Assembly: GCA_947581845.1 (NCBI GenBank)
Contig: CANPVY010000280.1
Coordinates: 1-10,278, forward strand
Direction of reading: 5' to 3'
Origin: an uncultured bacterium
GTDB taxonomy: Bacteria > Gemmatimonadota > Gemmatimonadetes > Palauibacterales > KS3-K002
Length of the DNA stretch: 10,278 bases
The translations under genes were made by a program, and so were the position numbers. The notes beneath the pieces were generated by a model. That model did not search any database, was not told where the DNA came from, and worked only from the letters and a program-made list of their open reading frames with translations. Of this stretch, positions 7,347 through 10,278 are shown piece after piece; the first letter of the stretch is position 1, and each line of letters starts with the position of its first letter.

Positions 7347-8999
7347 TCAGCGCTTCGTTCGCTCGCCGCTGTCCTCCCGCTTGAAGATCCAGGCCACCGC
7401 CGAACCGGGACGGATCCTGTCGCTGCGGCTGGCCAGGTCGGCGTCGGCGAAGGATCCGTCGTCCGGGCCCGGCGCTGCGGCGGTCTCTTCCAGTATGCGG
7501 CGGAAACGGTCCCGCCACAGCTCCCAGTTGGACGGTCGTAAGTCGATCCAGCCCCGCGAGATCAGCCGGTCATCCACACTCCTGCCCGGCTCAGGCCTGG
7601 CCTTCAGCTCCGGCCCCCGGAAGACCCGCTTGCCGTCGGCACTCAGGATGGGCAGGCCGATCGAGACTATGCTGACGCGCGGCTCATCGTCCGCCCAGAG
7701 TAGGGCCTCGGCATCGGCAGCGGTCGTCTGAGGATCGAGCTCCGCCGCTGCTCTCAAAGTCCCGTAGAGCCGTTCCAGTATGTGGGCCTCGAACAGCAGC
7801 TTGGAGAGCCGCGGCGGCCCGAGCATCTCGAACGCCACGCTCCGCAGGCCCGTCGCTTCCTCCAGCTCCTCCATGCGGCGGATCGCCAGCTCCCGCAGCA
7901 CGCCGCCCCGATAGCTCGGGCCCATCGCCGCACCATCGAGCGCAGCGACGATATCGAGGCCGGTCGGCTGGCCGAGGATCTCGCGCAGCACCGCCGTGGC
8001 GATCTCCTCCGGCGTCACCAGCTCCATCATCCCGAGCGCGGAGATCGTCTCGAACTCGCCGAGGCTGAACAGCCCGTTCTCGCCCATATCGATGTAGACC
8101 GACTCCAACTGGCCGCCGAGTTTCCGCCAGGCTGACACCCCGTCATCGAGGACTTTCTCAAGCGGCACGGGACCCGTAACGTCGTAGCGCTCTATCACCC
8201 TGTTCCGCCAGCCGAGCGGGCCCGCCCCGATCCGCTTCCAGGCGATGCACGCCGTCGGCTTGATCTCCTTCACCGCCGGGGCCCCGGGCGTGCGTGCCAT
8301 GAGGAAGAGGAGCAGCGAATGGGCACCCGCGACGCTCGACTTGGCGAGCAGCGTGTTGGACGGCCGCTGCTCGGAGTGGGTGAACGGGATGTTCAGACCC
8401 ATGCCGCCCGTCCCGGCGGTGCCGACTTTCAGATAGCAGTCGGTGCCGGCTTCGCGCAGGGCCTCCAGCAGAATCTGGACATGGCGAATCAGCTGAGGCA
8501 AATAGATCATCGCCAGATGACGCTCCACCACATCGGCGATATCACCGCCTCCCCGCAAGGCCGAGCGTACCTCTTCGACGCTGCCGAACACGTCCTGGTA
8601 CGCGATGGCCGTGGCCGTGTTCACGCAGTCGACCACGATCTGGGGCTTCTCTGCCACGAGAAGCTGATACAGGGCCGAGCGCTCCAGTCGCCCTCGGTTG
8701 AACGGCGCGTAGAGGTCCTCGAGTAGCCGCAGTCGCTTTTCACGTGATTCGATCAACTCGCGTCGCGGCTCGTCCTTGAACTCATCTGCGACGAACAGAT
8801 CACCCCAGTACGAGGCGACCTCCGTCTTGCTTCCGACTGCCCTCGCCTTCAGCTCAGCGAGACCCGCCACCGTCTCGCCCTCGGTGAGCGCGGTGATGGT
8901 GAGCCGCGCGGGCTCGTACTGCAGCATCGCACGGGCGATCGCCATACCGACGAGGCCCGAGCCGCCCAGAACCAAGACCCGCGTATTACGTATCTCCAT
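7347..8999 (-). CDS. Extended-SDR-like Rossmann protein of unknown function
   Basis: A 550-residue protein. I chose the ATG at 8999-8997, which has GGAG at 9006-9009 with a 6-base spacer and places the Rossmann strand right at the N-terminus. The longer reading to 9101 would add 34 residues of unrelated character inside the preceding gene. RVLVLGGSGLVG (7-18) is the nucleotide-binding GxxGxxG turn. SYWGDLF (63-69) matches the GDl strand of extended SDRs, and EKPQIVVDCVNTAT (117-130) matches their 'kPdvVinlAA' strand. YLKVGTAGTGGMG (189-201) sits where the catalytic Ser strand lies, and NTLLAKSSVAGAH (215-227) aligns with the YxxxK helix. The Lys (K220) is there but the Tyr position is Thr (T216). 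Residues from about 240 to 550 are not recognised. There is no membrane segment, so it is probably cytoplasmic. It overlaps the upstream pseudouridine synthase gene by 14 bases. NAD(P) binding is a fair inference; the substrate is unknown, and catalysis may be altered or lost. Confidence 0.8.
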   Translation of the reverse strand: MEIRNTRVLVLGGSGLVGMAIARAMLQYEPARLTITALTEGETVAGLAELKARAVGSKTEVASYWGDLFVADEFKDEPRRELIESREKRLRLLEDLYAPFNRGRLERSALYQLLVAEKPQIVVDCVNTATAIAYQDVFGSVEEVRSALRGGGDIADVVERHLAMIYLPQLIRHVQILLEALREAGTDCYLKVGTAGTGGMGLNIPFTHSEQRPSNTLLAKSSVAGAHSLLLFLMARTPGAPAVKEIKPTACIAWKRIGAGPLGWRNRVIERYDVTGPVPLEKVLDDGVSAWRKLGGQLESVYIDMGENGLFSLGEFETISALGMMELVTPEEIATAVLREILGQPTGLDIVAALDGAAMGPSYRGGVLRELAIRRMEELEEATGLRSVAFEMLGPPRLSKLLFEAHILERLYGTLRAAAELDPQTTAADAEALLWADDEPRVSIVSIGLPILSADGKRVFRGPELKARPEPGRSVDDRLISRGWIDLRPSNWELWRDRFRRILEETAAAPGPDDGSFADADLASRSDRIRPGSAVAWIFKREDSGERTKR

Positions 9000-9774
9000 G
9001 GATTTCTCCGGTCCCAACCGCACGCCGAAGCGCGCCCACTTCCTCGGCGCTGAGCTCTCTCCACTCTCCCGGTCCGAGATCGCCCAACTCGATCGGCCCA
9101 AACGAGAGACGCGCCAGCCGCTTCACGGGCAGCTCCAGGGCCGCCATTATACGGCGGACCTCTCGCTTGCGTCCCTCGCGCAGCGTCAGGCAGACGATGG
9201 AGCCAGGCCCTGCCCCGCGTCGGCTCCGGCCGCGCGACGGCGCGACTTCGACATCTTCGGCACGTGCGACGCCGTCCTCGAGCTCGACACCGCGTTCCAG
9301 GCGCCGCAACTCCGTCGCACCGACCCTACCTTCAACCTCCACGCGGTAGCGACGCGGCATCCGATACTTCGGATGCAGCAACCGGTGAGCCGTCTCTCCG
9401 TCGTTGGTGAAGACCACCAGGCCCTCGCTGAGGCGATCGAGCCGGCCCACATGAAACAGATCCTCGAGACCCGCAGGCAACAGCGAGTAGACCGTCGCAC
9501 GCCCCCGCTCGTCTCTCCGCGTGGTCAGATAACCTGCCGGCTTGTAGACCGCAATCCAGCGCAGCGCCCCCGGCTCGACGCATCGGCCATCAACGCGAAC
9601 GATCTGCTCGCCGGGAACCACCCGAGCGCCGAGTTCGCTGACGACCGTCCCGTCAACGCTCACGCGGCCCTCGCGAATCAGGTGCTCCGCCTCGCGGCGC
9701 GAGGCGACCCCAGCTCGTGACAGATACCTCTGCAGGCGGATCGCCTCACGAGGGCGAGGCGATTCGGCTGTCAT
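8986..9774 (-). CDS. rluB: RsuA/RluB-family rRNA pseudouridine synthase
   Basis: A 262-residue enzyme from the ATG at 9774-9772, overlapping the scpB stop in an ATGA. It begins with an S4 RNA-binding domain (about 13-60, RLQRYLSRAGVASRREAEHLI and GRVSVDG). The catalytic domain follows: YKPAGYLTT (77-85) and HVGRLDRLSEGLVVFTNDG (108-126), with the catalytic Asp at D113. Then come LLHPKYRMPRRYRVEVEG (132-149) and the C-terminal signature EGRKREVRRIMAALELPVKRL (from 200) with SFGPIELGDLGPGEWREL. It isomerises a specific uridine in rRNA to pseudouridine. RsuA, RluB, RluE and RluF share these motifs. The ScpB neighbour favours the RluB-type 23S enzyme, but the exact target cannot be read from sequence. 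A basic, Gly/Arg-rich insert (SRGRSRRGAGPG, 180-191) is slightly unusual. Confidence 0.9.
   Translation of the reverse strand: MTAESPRPREAIRLQRYLSRAGVASRREAEHLIREGRVSVDGTVVSELGARVVPGEQIVRVDGRCVEPGALRWIAVYKPAGYLTTRRDERGRATVYSLLPAGLEDLFHVGRLDRLSEGLVVFTNDGETAHRLLHPKYRMPRRYRVEVEGRVGATELRRLERGVELEDGVARAEDVEVAPSRGRSRRGAGPGSIVCLTLREGRKREVRRIMAALELPVKRLARLSFGPIELGDLGPGEWRELSAEEVGALRRAVGTGEIHGDT
9006..9009 (-). promoter_or_regulatory. Ribosome binding site deciding the SDR-like gene start
   Basis: GGAG on the minus strand with a 6-base spacer (AAATCC) to the ATG at 8999. It is embedded in the final codons of the upstream pseudouridine synthase gene and supports starting the SDR-like protein at 8999. 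Confidence 0.6.
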
Positions 9775-10278
9775 CTCTCGGCGCGCAAAGTGATCTGCAG
9801 CTCCTCAGGCTGTGGCAGATCCTCCAGCGATCGCAACCCGAAGTGATCCAAGAACCTGCGGGTCGTACCGTAGAGCAGCGGCCTGCCCAGTCCCTCGGCC
9901 CGGTCGACGACCTCGATCAGCCCCCGTTCCTGTAAGTTCCGCAACACGCCGGCAACGTTCACGCCACGCAGGTCCTCGATCTCCATCCGGCTCACCGGCT
10001 GCCGATAAGCGACGATCGCCAGCGTCTCCAGGGCGGCACGGGACAGGCGCTGGGTGCGCGTGATCGAGTCGAACCGCTCGAGATAAGTCGCGCACTCCGG
10101 CCTTGTCAGGATCTGGTAGCCATCGCCGAGTGGGTAGATCTGGAAAGCACGCTCCTCCCGCTCGTATTCGCGGCACAGCTCGCCGATCGCCTCCTCCACC
10201 TGCGCTGGCGTCAGGTCGCTGCTGGCCCGGGCGATCTCGGCCGGGGCGAGCGGCGTCTCGCTGGCGAACAGCACCGCC
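9771..10278 (-). CDS. scpB: Segregation and condensation protein B, 5' end beyond window
   Basis: The frame runs to the right edge of the window. The codon before the first possible in-window start (GTG at 10274) is Ala, and ScpB proteins usually have a few to a dozen residues ahead of the 'LFAS' strand. I therefore treat it as 5' partial, not as starting at that GTG. Two winged-helix units are visible. The first spans the LFASETPLAPAEIAR region and ends near LTRPECATYLERF. The second carries the family signature ALETLAIVAYRQPVSRMEIEDLRGVN, followed by LRNLQERGLIEVV, GRPLLYGTTRRFLDHFGLRSLEDLP and a short tail. ScpB binds ScpA and the SMC ATPase to form the bacterial condensin that compacts and segregates the chromosome. 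scpA would be expected upstream, beyond the right edge. The protein is compact because it lacks the long acidic tail seen in some relatives. Confidence 0.94.
   Translation of the reverse strand, partial: AVLFASETPLAPAEIARASSDLTPAQVEEAIGELCREYEREERAFQIYPLGDGYQILTRPECATYLERFDSITRTQRLSRAALETLAIVAYRQPVSRMEIEDLRGVNVAGVLRNLQERGLIEVVDRAEGLGRPLLYGTTRRFLDHFGLRSLEDLPQPEELQITLRAER

Noticed and set aside
6063..7541. Long plus-strand open frame (492 codons) opposite the DUF58, moxR and SDR-like genes
   Set aside because: It lies antisense to strongly recognised genes. The translation is low-complexity with many Arg/Leu/Asp and no domain, as expected for a shadow frame in high-GC DNA.
9000..9101. N-terminal extension of the SDR-like protein to 9101
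   Set aside because: The added 34 residues are unlike a Rossmann start, overlap the upstream gene by over 100 bases and lack a better ribosome site than the one before 8999.
1..10278. A defence system, prophage or mobile island
   Set aside because: MoxR/vWA pairs can occur in defence loci (for example ternary systems), but here the set matches the Bat operon beside housekeeping genes, with no integrase, transposase, nuclease, repeats or shift in base composition.

Overview
The window is a GC-rich bacterial segment in which every credible gene lies on the minus strand, so it is transcribed from high to low coordinates. No RNA gene, mobile element, CRISPR array or gene-free stretch longer than about 60 bases was seen. 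High GC, many GTG/ATG starts coupled to upstream stops, GGAGG-type ribosome binding sites and the gene content (scpB, an RsuA-family pseudouridine synthase, then a MoxR/Bat cluster) point to a free-living Gram-negative-type bacterium. The order is reminiscent of Gemmatimonadota or related deep-branching phyla, but this is an impression from style and synteny and was not tested.

Right part (10278 to 8986): the 3' part of scpB (chromosome segregation/condensation; its 5' end is off the window) overlaps by 4 bases (ATGA) an RsuA/RluB-type rRNA pseudouridine synthase gene. This pair is a common housekeeping neighbourhood. The pseudouridine synthase gene in turn overlaps by 14 bases a 550-residue protein with an NAD(P)-binding Rossmann N-terminus (8999 to 7347). 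That protein looks like an extended short-chain dehydrogenase that has lost the usual catalytic Tyr, and its long C-terminal half is unrecognised. It is the least understood gene here.

Left part (7289 to 1): after a 57-base gap comes a tightly packed MoxR/Bat (aerotolerance-type) operon. Its order is a MoxR AAA+ ATPase, a DUF58 protein with a vWA-type metal site, a membrane-anchored BatD/DUF4381-like protein, two membrane vWA proteins (BatA, BatB), a TPR protein (BatC) and a large BatD-like protein whose 3' end is off the window. Most junctions are 1 to 4-base stop/start overlaps, which implies translational coupling and joint assembly. The likely picture is a cytoplasmic MoxR ATPase acting on vWA/MIDAS proteins at the inner membrane, with BatC and the two BatD-like proteins exposing TPR and beta-sandwich domains on the periplasmic side. 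The cellular process served is not established; envelope stress or oxygen tolerance are the proposals for the family.

The region is mostly conserved core-type content. The points that merit a second look are the degenerate SDR-like protein, the two BatD-like proteins of different size in one operon, and the corrected starts for BatC and the SDR-like protein.
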